A DNA stretch of 64,000 bases from Dactylorhiza incarnata (GCA_033032865.1 JAWHQI010000273.1:3472001-3536000); one strand, 5' to 3'; positions 32,216-44,551 are shown, numbered from the stretch's first letter. Numbers and translations: made by a program. Notes: generated by a model from the letters alone, not told the origin.

Positions 32216-34685
32216 TGATGATTAATTTTGGATTTTCTTCTTTTTAATATTGTTTGCGTTTGCGCAACCTTCATATGACGAGATTATAATGATAGATGTT
32301 TTCGAAGTGTTTCACAAGTACTCCTACTTTGAGAAACTAACTGTTATCCTATCGAAAGATAGAAGTAACGATCTTTTTCTTCTTTCGAAGTATTGATGTT
32401 TATAGCCTGAATACAACGCCAAATTCAATTGATTTTTAAAATAGCAAAGGAGAGTTTTGCACTAAATTGGTTTTGAAAAGCTTTTGTTTAAATTTTAATC
32501 CAAACTAATCATATGATAAAGGCAAGTATACCTTTCGTGAGTAATACAAGATATTTTGTTTTAGAAAATATCGAGGTCGTATATTTTCGCGGATCGTGTT
32601 GATTATACCTACTTTGAGGAACAAACTATTATTTTATCTGAAAAAGTTTTTAGTGTGGGTTTCTAAAAGCAAACGATAATGAGCATATAACTAGAGTTCT
32701 AAACGATGATTATAAATAGCACCCGATGTCGAATTACGTTGAGATGAAAATATTCTTTTTTAGAAGTAAAAGTTATGACTTTTCAAAACATTAAAATGGC
32801 TTGGCCGTGGAGGTTCCATAAGTATGAACACTCCTCTCTAGAGGGTACGCCCGCGTGAGATTATGAATATTTGATCGAACTCTCATTCTTTAATTGAATC
32901 TCCTTAAAACTCGCTTTATGTTGTGAACCCCGCTATTGGGTTTCTACTTCCAATTCGGGAGACTTACCTCATCCTCTCTCGAGGGTAGAGCACACTTCTC
33001 TTTACCCGTGAGTGATCAATTCGTACGCACGAGCCTCTTGGCTAACCAGTGTACAAAAACAGAAATGAAAACCACACATCGATTATATGGCTCCACTCAA
33101 CGTTATTCTCGGGTAAACCTTAAGCTCGTTAATTATTTTAGAATGAGATGTTTTATGTTTAGAAAAACAATTTTGTGTCCCAATGCTCTTCGACATCGTG
33201 TGCTAAAGGAAATTAGCCACTCATCGGAATGGAGACGACATTAATAATTAGAAAATACATGTTTAATAATTTAAGCGGATATAAATGGATAAAAAGGGAA
33301 ATAAAAAGGCTTATATAAAAGCAGTAATAGTATCCGTCCCAACCGTCTTAATCAAGCGCTAAAGAAACTTAGCCTCTCATCCGGGACGGGGGTGGTATAG
33401 AGCAGTTATATAAAGACTAAAATAAAGCTATGTTATAAAAAAAGGAAAAAGGAAAAAATGAAAGAAAGCGTTTAAACGAAAGCGATAAATAAAGCGTTGA
33501 AAGAAAAGAAATAAACTATTTTTATGAAAGCAGTAAACTTAAATTATGAAAGCAATAAACCTAAGTTATGAAAGCAATAAACTATTCTCAAACACACACA
33601 CACACTAACATAAATTGAAAAAGAAGATGATCCAAATGATAAAACAACATTTAATTTCTAAAATAAGCATTACAACTAAAAAAGTCGAAAATTACAAACG
33701 AACTTAAACTTAATTGCATAAACAAAACTCACATTCACTCAAAAGAACTCAAAAAACACTACAAGAACTCAAAATTTGGATGAAAATTCCTTCAGCTGAG
33801 CCCCTCTATTTATAGCCGAAATTTTATTTTTACACGCCCCTGGGTCACAGGCGTGTCTGGTGGTCACGGGCGTGATCTTGGGGCATGACATTTGATCCGG
33901 CTTAACGGTCGCCTTCTCGAAGGATCCGCCGTCAAAATAAGGCTGTACACGGGCGTGTCTTGAAGGGTCAAGGGCGTGACTTGTCGAGCCACAGGCGTGA
34001 CTATGGGCAGTACATATCTGCTTTAACTGGGGCATAACGGCTGGCGTACACGGGTCGGGATTCGTCGAACGCCTGGATGGAGAGAGTTTGTCGAACACCT
34101 GGACGGAGAGAGTTTGTCGAATGCCTGGACTGATATTTTGTCGAATGCCTGGACTGAGAGTTCGTCGAACGCAGCTCGATATTCGTCAAACGCAGCTCGG
34201 GATTCGTCGAACGCAGCTCAGGATTCATCGAACACAGCTCGGGATTCGTCGATCTCCTAGATGGAGAGAGTTCGTCGAACGCAGAGCGCCTTTCGTCGAA
34301 CGCTGATTGGAAAGAGTTTGCCTTTCGTCGAATGTCTGGACGTGGAGGGAGTTCGTCGAACGCCATTCAGAGAAGAGTTCGCCGTTCGTCGAACGTTTGG
34401 AAGCGGAGGGAGATTCATCGAATGTCGAACAGAAAGAGATCGTCGTTCGTCGAATGTTTAAAAAGTTGGCGTTTTTAAAATTACACACCCTTGGGTCACG
34501 GGCGTGACTCAGGGGCGTGACTTGACAAAAAGTGCCAAATTCTGCAAAAAGAAAAATAAAGCTAAGTTAGTAACAAAAATAATAAAATAAGCAATTTATT
34601 TATTAATTTACATAAAGAATTTACAATATTAATTAAAACTATACTAATAACTATACTAAAAATACATATATTTTACTACACATCA
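32216..34685 (-). repeat. Element H LTR
   Basis: The plus-strand ends are TGATGATTAATTTTGG and TTTTACTACACATCA, about 2470 bp, long for the family. A segment starting AAAATAG(T/C)AAAGGAGAGTTT occurs both at the PBS junction (32174) and inside the LTR (about 32440), with loosely repeated sequence after each, so part of the LTR may be a tandem duplication. An array of TTCGTCGAACGC and TCACGGGCGTGA dyads spans about 33830-34520. Confidence 0.7.
33806..33815 (-). promoter_or_regulatory. Element H LTR TATA box
   Basis: The minus strand reads CTATAAATAG. It lies directly downstream of the dyad array, which begins within about 20 bp. Confidence 0.65.
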
Positions 34686-36010
34686 AATACCCCCATACTT
34701 AAGCTTTTGTTATTCCAGAGCAAAAGTAAGAGAGATCTATACGGGATTAACATAAGTTCTAATTTTTTGCTATCGTTTTATTTCAATCATTAGAGACTGA
34801 AAAATAAAAATTCGGAGTAATAAAAGTTAAGTCCTAAATTATGCAAATGATTTAAGTAGAAAGAAATGTCCTAACCAAAAGACTTCTTAATTAACCAAAT
34901 AGCAAACAAAATAGCAATCATTAGTAAACGAGATTAGATCAAAATTATAATAACCTTTGTTTAAAGAAACATGAAGGAAAAATATAAGTTACTAATTATG
35001 CTCTCAAATGATTTTTTGAATTAGAACTAGAAACAATAATTTGGCAAAGGGAAAAGGGGTAAAAAGCCTTGGCAAAAAGTAGAGTTTTAGGGGTGATGGT
35101 TTTTATTCGTCCACCCCTTCATTTTATCTTTTTTTTGGTGTCCCTGTGAGGGAAAACTAATTGATTTTTATTAACCTAATGCCTATGTTTACGGAACGAA
35201 GTCTTATTCCCATTGACATAAGATCTTGTAAAGTATTTATTGGGTGCATATGTTTACGTAACAAATTCTTATTCCCATTGACATAAGATCTTTTTCTTCA
35301 TTTAATTTTTTATTTGTCATGCTTAATTGGTGTATACAAGGGGTTTTCAAGAGAAATTCTAGAATAATAAAAAAAAAGTTTTGAGAGCAACCTTAGTAAT
35401 TTGAATATTCCTAGATTCTTAAAGACATAAAGTAGGGATAATTGCAGTCTAAAGTTGTTTTGGCAACATAATACGCATGTCTCTATTTTAGCTAGTAGAA
35501 GTAGTGCATGAAAACAAAGCCTCTATTTAAATTAAAAACACAAGATATTCTGTAAAACTTAACCCCGAACGTTTAAATCTATCGATCTTAGATAAACAAA
35601 CAAATAGTAAAACTAGCGATTATGAAAAGCCACAAACAGATATTCTCAAATCTAAATGCTTATAAGAATAAAAGTAAAGTAGGGTGTATTATTTGTTTTT
35701 GTTTTTTTTTTTTGACAAAAAAAATTTTGTTTGTTTAAAAGAAAATGGTAAAACACCCCCATACTTAAAACTCAATATTGTCCCCAATCTAGTAATGTAA
35801 GTATGAAGAAGAGAAAATACAAGTGCAATATATACAAAAGGAAAGAGGGAGCAAAAAGGCTTCCCTGAAATAAAGCTGGCGGGGCCGGAAGAAACCCTGC
35901 AAAAATATATAAAAAGAACAAAACATAATAAAATATTAGATAAATATGGGGTGCCTCCCACGAGCTCTTTGTTTACCGTCACATAGCTTGACGAATGTGG
36001 CGTGGTGAGA
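34686..36010 (-). other. Element H 3' non-coding region with two purine tracts
   Basis: No ORF. The minus-strand tract AAGTATGGGGGTATT abuts the LTR (34686-34700). A second copy, AAGTATGGGGGTGTTT, is at about 35752-35767. In between is a directly repeated block, TCTTATTCCCATTGACATAA (about 35202 and 35267). Confidence 0.75.
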
Positions 36011-36520
36011 TTATAAATTGGGGAGGGTGAAGGATTCGGGATTTCCGTCCACTGGATCGCTCGCAAGATAAATTTTTAAACGATGCTCGTTTACTATAAA
36101 TTTGCCTCTTTCAGGGTGAGAAATAAGAACGGTCCCATACGGCCAAACCTCTTTGACTTCAAAGGGGCCGAACCATCGGGATTTTAGGTTACCCGGAAAA
36201 AGACGAAGGCGGGAATTATAAAGAAGGACAAGATCGCCCGGCATAAATGTTTTGGGAAATTTTATTTTGCGATCATGGTATAACTTAGAACGCTCCTTAT
36301 AAAATTTATTACTCTCATAAGCGTTCACACGCCATTCATCGAATTCATTTAGTTTGAATTTCCTAGTCTCGGAGGCTAAGTTCGAATCGAGATTTAAAAA
36401 TTTTAAGGCCCAAAAAGCGTTGTGTTCAAACTCTACCGGTAAATGGCATGCTTTGCCGTAGACTAATCGATAGGGCGTACAAATGATAGAGGTCTTGTAT
36501 GCCGTATGATATGCCCACAA
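36011..36520 (-). pseudogene. pol: Element H integrase, C-terminal part
   Basis: This 170-codon stretch carries the conserved gypsy/Athila integrase C-terminus: [14 protein letters not shown], a basic helical segment, [23 protein letters not shown] and GPFEVKEV. It binds DNA in integration. It is separated from the catalytic core (36556-37110) by a small disruption near 36521-36555. The last residues run to the natural end of pol before the non-coding region. Confidence 0.9.
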
Positions 36521-36555
36521 CGCGTCATCGAGTTTTCAGGACCAATCTTTCCTAT

Positions 36556-37412
36556 TTAACAAACAGTTTTCTCCAAAATGCATTTAATCTCGTGATTTAC
36601 TACTTCTACTTGGCCGCTTGTTTGGGGGAGATAGGAGGTGGCGAGCTTGTGCGTGATGCCATATTTAGATAAAAAATTTGTAAATCGGGCATTGCAGAAG
36701 TGCGTACCCCTATCACTTACTATTGCACTGGGCGTGCCAAAGCGAGAAAATAGTTTTTCCAGAAAATGGACGACGACTCTCGCGTCGTTGGTGGGCAGAG
36801 CTTGCGCTTCCGCCCACCTAGAGACGTAGTCGACCGCCACTAAAATATAGCGATTATTAAAAGAAAAAGGTACGGGGCTTACAAAATCTATGCCCCACAA
36901 ATCAAAGATTTTGCATTCGAGAAAAAGGTTTTGGGGCATCTCGTCACTACAACAGATGTTACCCGACCACTGGCAACTATCGCATTTACTCACAAAAGTG
37001 TGAGCATCCTTAAAGAGAGTGGGCCAATAAAAGCCCACCTCTAAAGCTTTCCGCGCGGCCTGGTTGGCTTGATAATGCCCTCCAGCCGGCCCCTCATGGC
37101 AGTGTCGCAATATTTACACACCCTCCTTGCTTGAAACACATATTCGTATCACTTGGTCCGCGTAGACGCGAAAGAGAAATGGGTCCTCCCAAAAGTAGTT
37201 TTTCAAGTCAGAAAAGAATTTCTTCTTTGTTGAGTCGAAAAATCTATTTGAAGGACCCGAGCAACTAAATAGTTCGCATAATCTGCGAACCAAGGGGTGG
37301 AAGAAGTTTTTATATTATTTAAAATTAAAAGGCGCTCCTCAGGAAATCTATCATTGATTTCAGGTTCGAGGAGCGCTTCTGTGGCGGGGTGTTCTAAACG
37401 TGAGAGGTGGTC
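36556..37412 (-). pseudogene. pol: Element H RNase H tail and integrase core
   Basis: From the J junction the minus strand encodes the link DRFPEERLLIL...PWFADYANYLVARVL, a frameshift near 37190, then the integrase zinc-binding region (RHCHEGPAGGHYQANQAARK...CDSCQ) and catalytic core. The core acidic residues appear in FDLWGIDFVSPVP, AIVSDRGTHF and SGQVEVVNHEI. The frame ends near 36556. Without J and the frameshifts it joins to 52725-53088. Confidence 0.88.
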
Positions 37413-37414
37413 GG

Positions 37415-38399
37415 TGTTGGAGTTACCATTGTGATCTAGAAGTGGTCAAACATGTAATGTCACTGCCAACGCGGTATGAGCCTGCAGGGTCGCACATAAG
37501 AGCATGTGGAGAAGTTGGAAGATTGACTGTGTTGGTAAAGGTTACCAATCATCATAAAGAATGGGGAAGTCCAGCAATTGTTGTTGTCTGAATTCGTTGG
37601 ATATGTCTGATTGGATTCGTCGGAATTCGTCGGATCATTCCGTGGAATCCCGACGAATTGTCACAGAGATCCTTCACTCGGCAAATGTTGCTGTCTGATT
37701 GGATTCGTCGGAATTCGTCGGATCATTTCGTGGAATCCCGACGAATTATCATAGAGACCCTTCACTCGGCAAATGTTGACGTCTGATGTGATTCGTCGGA
37801 ATTCGTCGGATTGTCCCGTGAAATCTCGACGAATGTTGTTCCGTGGAATCCCGATGAATTATTACAGAAAATTGTTTCTGTATGGACTGCGGATAGCGAT
37901 TTTTTTTAGGTCTTTTATACTTCGGGTATAAATAGACGGTTCGACGGTTCTTCTTGAGCATCCACGATTATTACGCGAAGTAGAAGAAACGAGATGGAAG
38001 AAGTTCCGCCTCACGAACCCTAGCCGATGGAAGTGTTCCGCCGTCTCGATCGCCTTCGCAGACCTCCCCTCCGGCGATCGTCGCCGTATTGTTCTTCCTG
38101 GAGCGAACCTAACAGTTCGTGGAAGTGCAAAGGTGCATTCATTCTTCTCCCGGCTCGTGTGGATCACTGTAGAGACGTAGACATTATTCTACATGAGAAC
38201 TCTCGCATAGCCGGCGCAAGGACTCTTCTTCCTGGAGCATCTAGGTTGGATTTGATCCAATCCAGCAAAGGTAATTTTTGCCTAGTATTTTATTAACTTC
38301 TTGATTCTATATTCATGGCCCGATCAAAGTCTTTTGGGTTGTTTCTCTTTATTTCCGTTGCGCCTACATGTGATGTATGGGTCATAGAAAAACCCAACA
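37415..38399 (+). repeat. Element J 5' LTR
   Basis: It runs from TGTTGGAGTTACC to AAAAACCCAACA. Its promoter region contains three long repeats built from ATTCGTCGGAATTCGTCGGA and TCCCGACGAATT (about 37590-37860), ending about 65 bp before the TATA box. The open frames here are spurious. Confidence 0.95.
37927..37935 (+). promoter_or_regulatory. Element J 5' LTR TATA box
   Basis: TATAAATAG following TTCGGG. The identical box is in the 3' LTR at 52247-52255. Confidence 0.7.
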
Positions 38400-38400
38400 G

Positions 38401-38412
38401 TGGTATCAGAGC
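38401..38412 (+). other. Element J primer binding site (tRNA-iMet)
   Basis: TGGTATCAGAGC, one base past the LTR. Confidence 0.92.
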
Positions 38413-39533
38413 TAGGTTCCGGTCATGAATGTTGTTTCAGAAGTTAGGTTATTCCAGTACGTGCAAATCTAAGTATTTGGAAGCGTTCTAAATGTCAAGA
38501 TTTCTTCTTGGAATATCACATTTGATGTGATTTTGTGTCGTTTCTGGTGGTGGGATTTCAAAAATTTGGTCGGGGCTCTGCCCCGCACCCCGCAAGGGCT
38601 CTACCCCTAAGACCCCGCAAGGGGTGCGGCCCCTTGGAACCCCGCCAGGAATGTCTGGGATTTCGTGGTTATTTCTAATTGTTAGAAATTGTTGTCTCCT
38701 TAGCAGTAACCGTCCCTCAAGTGGTTAATGAACCCTGTATTGTTTTGGATTTTGAATCCAACAATGAGAGACGAGCTTGTCTACTGCTTTAAGTCGAGTT
38801 GTCTTTTCCTTTATCCAATGCATGTAAATCTGAAGATTTGGAAGAGTTCTAAATGTCCAGATTTAGCCCTTTCGTCTATCAAAGGTTGATAGTCTTATGT
38901 TGTGCACATAAGGGATGCATGTGGATTTTAGAAAGCTTTTTTTTTCTGTTGATGTGCACTTGATCAAATGTTGATCATGGTTAAGTGTTAACTTATTATT
39001 AAAAAAATTAAAATCCCTTCATAAAATATTAAGTGTTCGGATGCCTTCCGATGGATGACACTCTTCCTGCCTCGATCGATGAAGTGTGGGCTTGCCAAAT
39101 CAAGGTGCATTAATCTATCTTGGTAAGGGTGCGAGCAGATAAGTGTGATATCCCACTGTCGACATCGGGTCTAACTTAACTAGGTGACCTCAAAGGTTGA
39201 GTGCCTAGAGGCATAGGGTTGGCATGCATCATATGATGGATGCGAATAAGGAGTTATTCACCAGCCATACAAGAGTTGCATGAGGATGCAATTGGCAAGC
39301 GTTGCCTACCTAAATAACTGCATTATGAGAGGAACGCCAAAGCGGACTCGTGGTGTTGGTGAAATACGGATCTTGTCCACTGAGAGTAGCTCGCATGGAC
39401 TCTCCGAATTGATAGTGAGGGCTATCAATTTAAATAAAATAGTGGGAGTATTTAATTGAAGTCCAAATTAAAATAAATTGTATTTTGAAATTAACGTACT
39501 GATTAAATTCTGCATGAATTCTTGTAGAATTCC
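38413..39533 (+). other. Element J 5' leader with GC-rich hairpins
   Basis: 1.1 kb without a usable ORF. At 38572-38640 it holds GGGGC-TCT-GCCCC (38572-38584) and two hairpins with a GCAA tetraloop (ACCCC-GCAA-GGGc at 38587-38598, ACCCC-GCAA-GGGGT at 38612-38625). The remainder shows no feature. A structured leader is where packaging or translation signals would be expected, which is inference. Confidence 0.6.
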
Positions 39534-40936
39534 ATGGCAAGTGGTTCACATTCCACCTTGTCCCTGAGAGCTATCCTTGAGAAGGACAAGCTTAGTGGGA
39601 CGAACTATATGGACTGGTATAAGAACCTGAGAATTGTTCTCAGGCAAGAGCGAAAGCTCTACGTCTTGGAAGAAGAAGCCCCCGAGGTGCCGACCGGGAA
39701 CTCATCCCGTGTTGATAAGGATGCTTATATGAAGTATACCGATGACGCCTTAGACGTCGAGTGCCTTATGCTTGCCACCATGAACTCTGAGCTTCAGAAG
39801 CAACACGAGAACATGGGGTGCAAGGAGATTGACGAGCACCTAAAGAAAATGTTTCAAGGACAAGCTCGTCAAGAGAGGTTCGATGTCACGAAGGCCTTAT
39901 TTCAGTGCAAAATGGGAGCTCGAGACTCAGTTGGTACTCACGTACTCAAGATGATTGGGTATATAGAGAACCTGGAGAGATTAGGTTTTCCTCTGGGTCA
40001 AGAGTTGGCCACAGATCTTATCCTGCAATCGTTGTCGGATAGTTATGAGCAGTTTGTCTTGAACTACAACATGAATGAAATAGACAAGACACTGCCCGAG
40101 CTCCTAGGCATGTTGCGAACTGCCGAGATAAACATGAAGAAGGCCAAGCCTGCTAGTCCCATATTGATGGTACATAAAGGCAAGGGTAAGGCCAAGGGCT
40201 TCAAGAAGACGAAGGTGGGACCTAAGTCACATCTTGAGCCCAAATCTTCTGCGCTAAAAAAGAAGAGCACCGTGAAGGAAGGGAAATGCCACCACTGTGG
40301 CAAGGCTGGTCATTGGAGGAGGAATTGTCCTTCGTACATTGACGGTCTGCGAAAAATGAAGGGAGGTATGACTTCCGCTTTGAATATTTACATTATAGAG
40401 ATAAACCTTTCTGCTCCTTCATCTTGGGTATTGGATACCGGATGTGGTTCTCACATTTGTACAAATGTGCAGGAACTGAAAAGGAGAAGATTGCTGAGTA
40501 AAGGAGAGGTGGACCTGCGCGTCGGCAATGGAGCAAGAGTTGCTGCTGTAGCCGTAGGGGTTTATCGTCTTTCTTTGCCCAGTGGGCTTGTAATAGAACT
40601 TGATAATTGTTATTATGTTCCGGCTATAACTAGAAACATTATATCCATTTCATGCTTAGACATGATTGGATTTTCTTTTATAATTAAGAACAATTGTTGT
40701 TCTATATTTAAGAATGATGTTTGTTATGCTGTAGCTCAATTGTTTAATGGTCTTTATGTTTTGAACCTAGACCATCCGATCTATAATGTAGATAATAATA
40801 AAAGACTAAGAACAAATGACTCAAATCCTACATATCTCTGGCATTGTCGTTTGGGCCATATAAACGAGAAGCGCATATCCAAGCTCCATAAAGATGGACT
40901 ATTGGACTCATTTGATTATGAATCATTTGAGCGATG
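39534..40936 (+). pseudogene. gag-pol: Element J gag-pol, part 1: Gag, zinc knuckle, protease, pre-integrase
   Basis: The ATG at 39534 opens a long frame. Residues about 10-220 are a UBN2-type copia Gag (LSGTNYMDWYKNLRIVLRQ, CLMLATMNSELQ). A CX2CX4HX4C knuckle, CHHCGKAGHWRRNC, lies near residue 253. The aspartic protease motif is WVLDTGCGSHIC, and the pre-integrase region (LWHCRLGHINEKRI) precedes the point where L is inserted. This part has no stop or frameshift. It continues at 48207 after L and the repeated CGATG. Confidence 0.93.
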
Positions 40937-42451
40937 TGATGAGTCCTGATCAAATACACATTTATGGACTCATCCGGGCCGTTATTCAGTCATTTCACCA
41001 CACTTTAGCCTTGTTATAGTTTATATTTGATATTCCATGCTAGGTCCACTTCTAGACCCATTTTGGTGTGATTTCATGTTTATTTTCATTAGTAGTTTTC
41101 ATGCACTGTTAGGTGCCACTTTCAGTGGCTAGATTCGTGGTTGTGCTGGAATAGGAGTCGTGCAGGTGTTCCCGGTGCAATTCTGCACAGGAACACTGCG
41201 CACGATCACCGGTTCTATGGCGCACGACCACTGGTCGTGCGCCACTGATCGTGTGCACTTAACCCTTTTTTCATGAGTTCTGTTTGGTGTAGTGCGCACG
41301 ACCATCTACGATAGTGCGCACGACCACCGGTCGTGCGCCACTGGTCGTGCACACTTATCATTAATTTTCTGAGTTCTGTTTCGACTAATGCGCACGACCA
41401 CCGACAATAGTGCGCACGACCACCGGTCGTGCGCCACTGGTCGTGCGAACATTATAGTTTATAAATTTCGCATCTTGCAGGTCCCACCCAGGCAGTGCGC
41501 ACGATCGCAGAATTCCAGTGCGCACGACCACTGGTCGTGCGCCAATGACCGTGCGCACTATTTAAATCAGCGCCTATATAAATGCCTGTTCCGATTTTAG
41601 GTTATCATTCAGCCGCCGGGAGCGGATTGCCTGTTCCGTACGCCGCTGACCACCATCTTGGGACGCCTCCACTTCATCTCCTACGCAAGGGGAAGTCTCC
41701 TCCATCCATTCCAAGCCTTCCTCCATTGTCCGGGAGCGTTCTCCATCATCCGCAAGTCTCCAAGCAGCTATTTCCCCACTACGACCCGGTGAGAAGAAGA
41801 GGAAATCTGAAGTCGAAGACGACGGAGCTACGTAGGGAGATCGTGACAGCTCTCTGCGCCGGAAGCATAGTCTGCCCGAGTCCGGAAGTAGCCCGACAAC
41901 CTACCATTCCGGCCGTGAACGGCCGCTAGTCTTCACCCATCGGTTTTCTCTTTCTTCTTTCCTTCATTGTACTCGTTGAATCGTGTAAACTGGAATATTG
42001 TGTTGTTTGTCTTGTTTGAAATGAATGTTTCTTTACTTTCCTTCATCGCTTGCTTGTGAATCACTCCATTTCTACTCTCTCACTCACGCACGCACGCAAG
42101 TTGTTTGATCCGCGTTGGCAAGAGCTAACGGCGGTTGTGAAGAGGTGTTTGCGACCCTCACCCTCTCGCACTAGAGCACACTCCATCCGCCTCACGAAGC
42201 ACGGCATCGCGGCCGTTGCATCCATCTCGCCTAGCGAAGCAGTGCCTTCGACCCGCATTTCTTTTATTGTTGTTAGTATTAGGACAAATCAACCAAAAAT
42301 CCCCTTTTTATGTGTGTTGCGCTTGTGTAACAAGAGTCACACAACGCGATTCGTTCACCTAACCTGCATTCCTCAAGAGACCGACATTCGGGGATTCCAC
42401 TCTCCACATTTATTACTTGACAGCGACCGGTGCACTTGCCTACACGCATCA
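40937..42451 (+). repeat. Element L 5' LTR
   Basis: It starts TGATGAGTCC, forming a hairpin with GGACTCATC at 40969-40977, and ends ACACGCATCA. About 41190-41560 is an array of GCGCACGACC/GGTCGTGCGC dyads, including a perfect one at 41219-41243 (arms GGCGCACGACCA, one-base spacer). The array stops just before the TATA box. Confidence 0.95.
41575..41583 (+). promoter_or_regulatory. Element L 5' LTR TATA box
   Basis: TATATAAAT, about 15 bp after the end of the GCGCAC array. The identical box in the 3' LTR is at 47325-47333. Confidence 0.7.
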
Positions 42452-42457
42452 AGTTTT

Positions 42458-42475
42458 TGGCGCCGTTGCCGGGGA
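42458..42475 (+). other. Element L primer binding site (tRNA-Asp)
   Basis: A perfect TGGCGCCGTTGCCGGGGA, six bases past the LTR, the canonical Athila/Tat primer site. Confidence 0.95.
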
Positions 42476-42565
42476 ATGCAGGCGTGCAACGTCCCGTGTT
42501 GTGACTTTCGTTATACGAGCAGTTGTTTTTGATTCTCTTTGTTTTTCTTTTGTTTGTGATAGTGC

Positions 42566-44503
42566 ATGCAGAGACAAACCGCAGGCGAACTCGTACCCTT
42601 TGATCCTGAGATTGAACGGACCGCTCGCGCACGAAGGCGCACTGCTGCCGTACAAGCGGCAATGGGTGATCAGGTAGACCCAAATGATGTTGATGCAAGA
42701 GTGCCCGGCGTGGGGCAACACTAGCCTGGAGACGAGCAGGAGGCGGTTAGGCCTCGGCCCCGCACGATGAGAGACTACACCACTCCAACTGCTGGGAGTT
42801 TGTATCTAGGGTTTGGGCCCAATATTATGAATAATCAGTTTGAGATCAAGCCTGCGATCTTGAACATCATCCGGAACAACGCTCAGCTCTCTGGAATGGC
42901 CAGCGAAGACCCGCATCTGCATCTGGCAGAATTTTCTGATATTTGCGGAACCTTCCGCTACGCGGGGATTGCTGACGACACGGTCAAGCTTAGACTGTTT
43001 CCCTTTTCACTCCGCGACAAAGCAAAGGTGTGGCTCCACTCCATTCCGGCCGGGACTGCTGCGACTTGGGATGCCCTCGCATCCAAGTTCCTTGCTAAAT
43101 TCCACCCTGTGGATAAGATCGTGAGCTTGCGGCGGGAGATCGCCACCTTTCGCCAACTTGATCAAGAGACCCTTGCTGAGGCGTGGGAGCACCTTAACGA
43201 TCTCCTTCGCCGTTGTCCGAACCACGAGCTGCAACCGTGGAATGTGGTCGAAACATTTTACTTTGCAATCGAGCCCAACTACAGGGCAATGATCGATGCT
43301 GCGGCGGGTGGTACCTTGATGAACCACACTCCTGAGGAAGCCCTTCGGATTCTGCGCGACACTGCCTCCCACAGTACATTCTGGACTGCAGGGAGAAATG
43401 CTCCAAGAAGCGGCCGTGGTCTCTTTATGGTCGACTCACTTCCTTCTACACCCGCGCCTGCTGCTATCATTACCTGCGAGGGATGTGGAGGCGGAGGGCA
43501 CCACGCGTATGAATGTTCGGGGAACAACGTGGCAGGTGACTTCGCACACTTGACCTTGAACGAATCTGTTAATTATATAGGAAATCAGCCTAAGGGGGCG
43601 CCTTTCAATAATGCTTATAATCCGGGAGCGAGAAGTCACCCGAACTTCTCTTGGAATCCAAACACACCTGGGCAACGATGGGCACCGGGGCAGCATCAAA
43701 ATGATGCTTACGCCTCCGGGAGCCAACCGAGGCCACCACACCCGGATTATAACCAAGCGCCCCCTACCCAAAAAAAGAGTAATCTAGAAGAGATGATGGA
43801 GAAATTCATGCAAGCAGCTAATTCGAATATGGTGAACCAGACCGCATCCATGCGAAACTTGGAAACGCAGTTGGGCCAATTGGCCCAAGTGCTAACCGAG
43901 CGATCGCAGGGGACCCTTCCCAGCAACACGGAAAAGAACCCAATTGATCAAGGGAAGAGTCTTGGGGATGTGGTAGAGGCTGATCCGAGTGAGCTGGTAA
44001 TTTCCTGTTCCATCAACAAGTTTGAAACAAAAGCTTTGTGTGACTCTGGTTCCTCCCGCAACATCATTGCGTTGCAAGATGTAGCTAAATTACAACTGGA
44101 AATGAACACGGAGGAAAGGAAATCCCTGGTGCTTGCTAATGGGACTGTTATACAATCCGAGGGGGAAGTGAAAAATGTGGAGGTGACAGTTGAGGGGACA
44201 ATTGTAGTTGCTGATTTTCAGGTTTTGGGCCCCCAGGAAAATCATTCTATCCCTATCTTGGGCGTGCCGTTCTTGAAAGAGAGCGGTGCCACCCTTGATT
44301 TCGCTACGGGGTGCGTTGTCCTACCCAATAAGGTGCAGCAGCCCACTTGCCCCGAAGCTGTAGCTGAAACATCCACTCCTCCCCGTCTTTTTAATTTTGA
44401 TGAATCATTGAGCTGTGCAGGGCATGAAGAAGTTAAAGAAGCAATTGAAGGGGAAAAGGAGGAGCACCTGTCTAGTGAAGAAGAAGAAGTTGATCTTCGG
44501 TGA
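42566..44503 (+). pseudogene. gag: Element L Gag-protease, one in-frame stop
   Basis: An ATG at 42566 (MQRQTAGELVPFDPEIERTA) is in frame with the long ORF from 42767, separated by a single TAG at 42722-42724. The Gag domain (Retrotrans_gag) covers about residues 100-260, with LFPFSLRDKAKVWLHSIP, TWDALASKFLAKFHP and ETLAEAWEHLNDLLRRCPNH. A CX2CX4HX4C knuckle (CEGCGGGGHHAYEC) follows, then an Asn/Pro-rich linker and a coiled-coil-like stretch. The retropepsin-like domain shows ALCDSGSSRNII and IPILGVPFL. The gene ends in an acidic tail with no RT. If translation starts at a later ATG the TAG would be harmless. Confidence 0.88.
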
Positions 44504-44551
44504 GAGTTTGGTTCCGAGACGGAAGAAGACCACAATTCGAAGAACTTTGAC

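Noticed and set aside
41200..41560. CRISPR-like array in LTR L
   Set aside because: Units and spacers are irregular, the motifs are palindromic CpG strings within an LTR, and the genome is a plant.
41582..42721. ORFs in LTR L (also at 47332-48108)
   Set aside because: They repeat in both LTRs because the LTRs are identical, and they overlap the R/U5 region. No domain was recognised.
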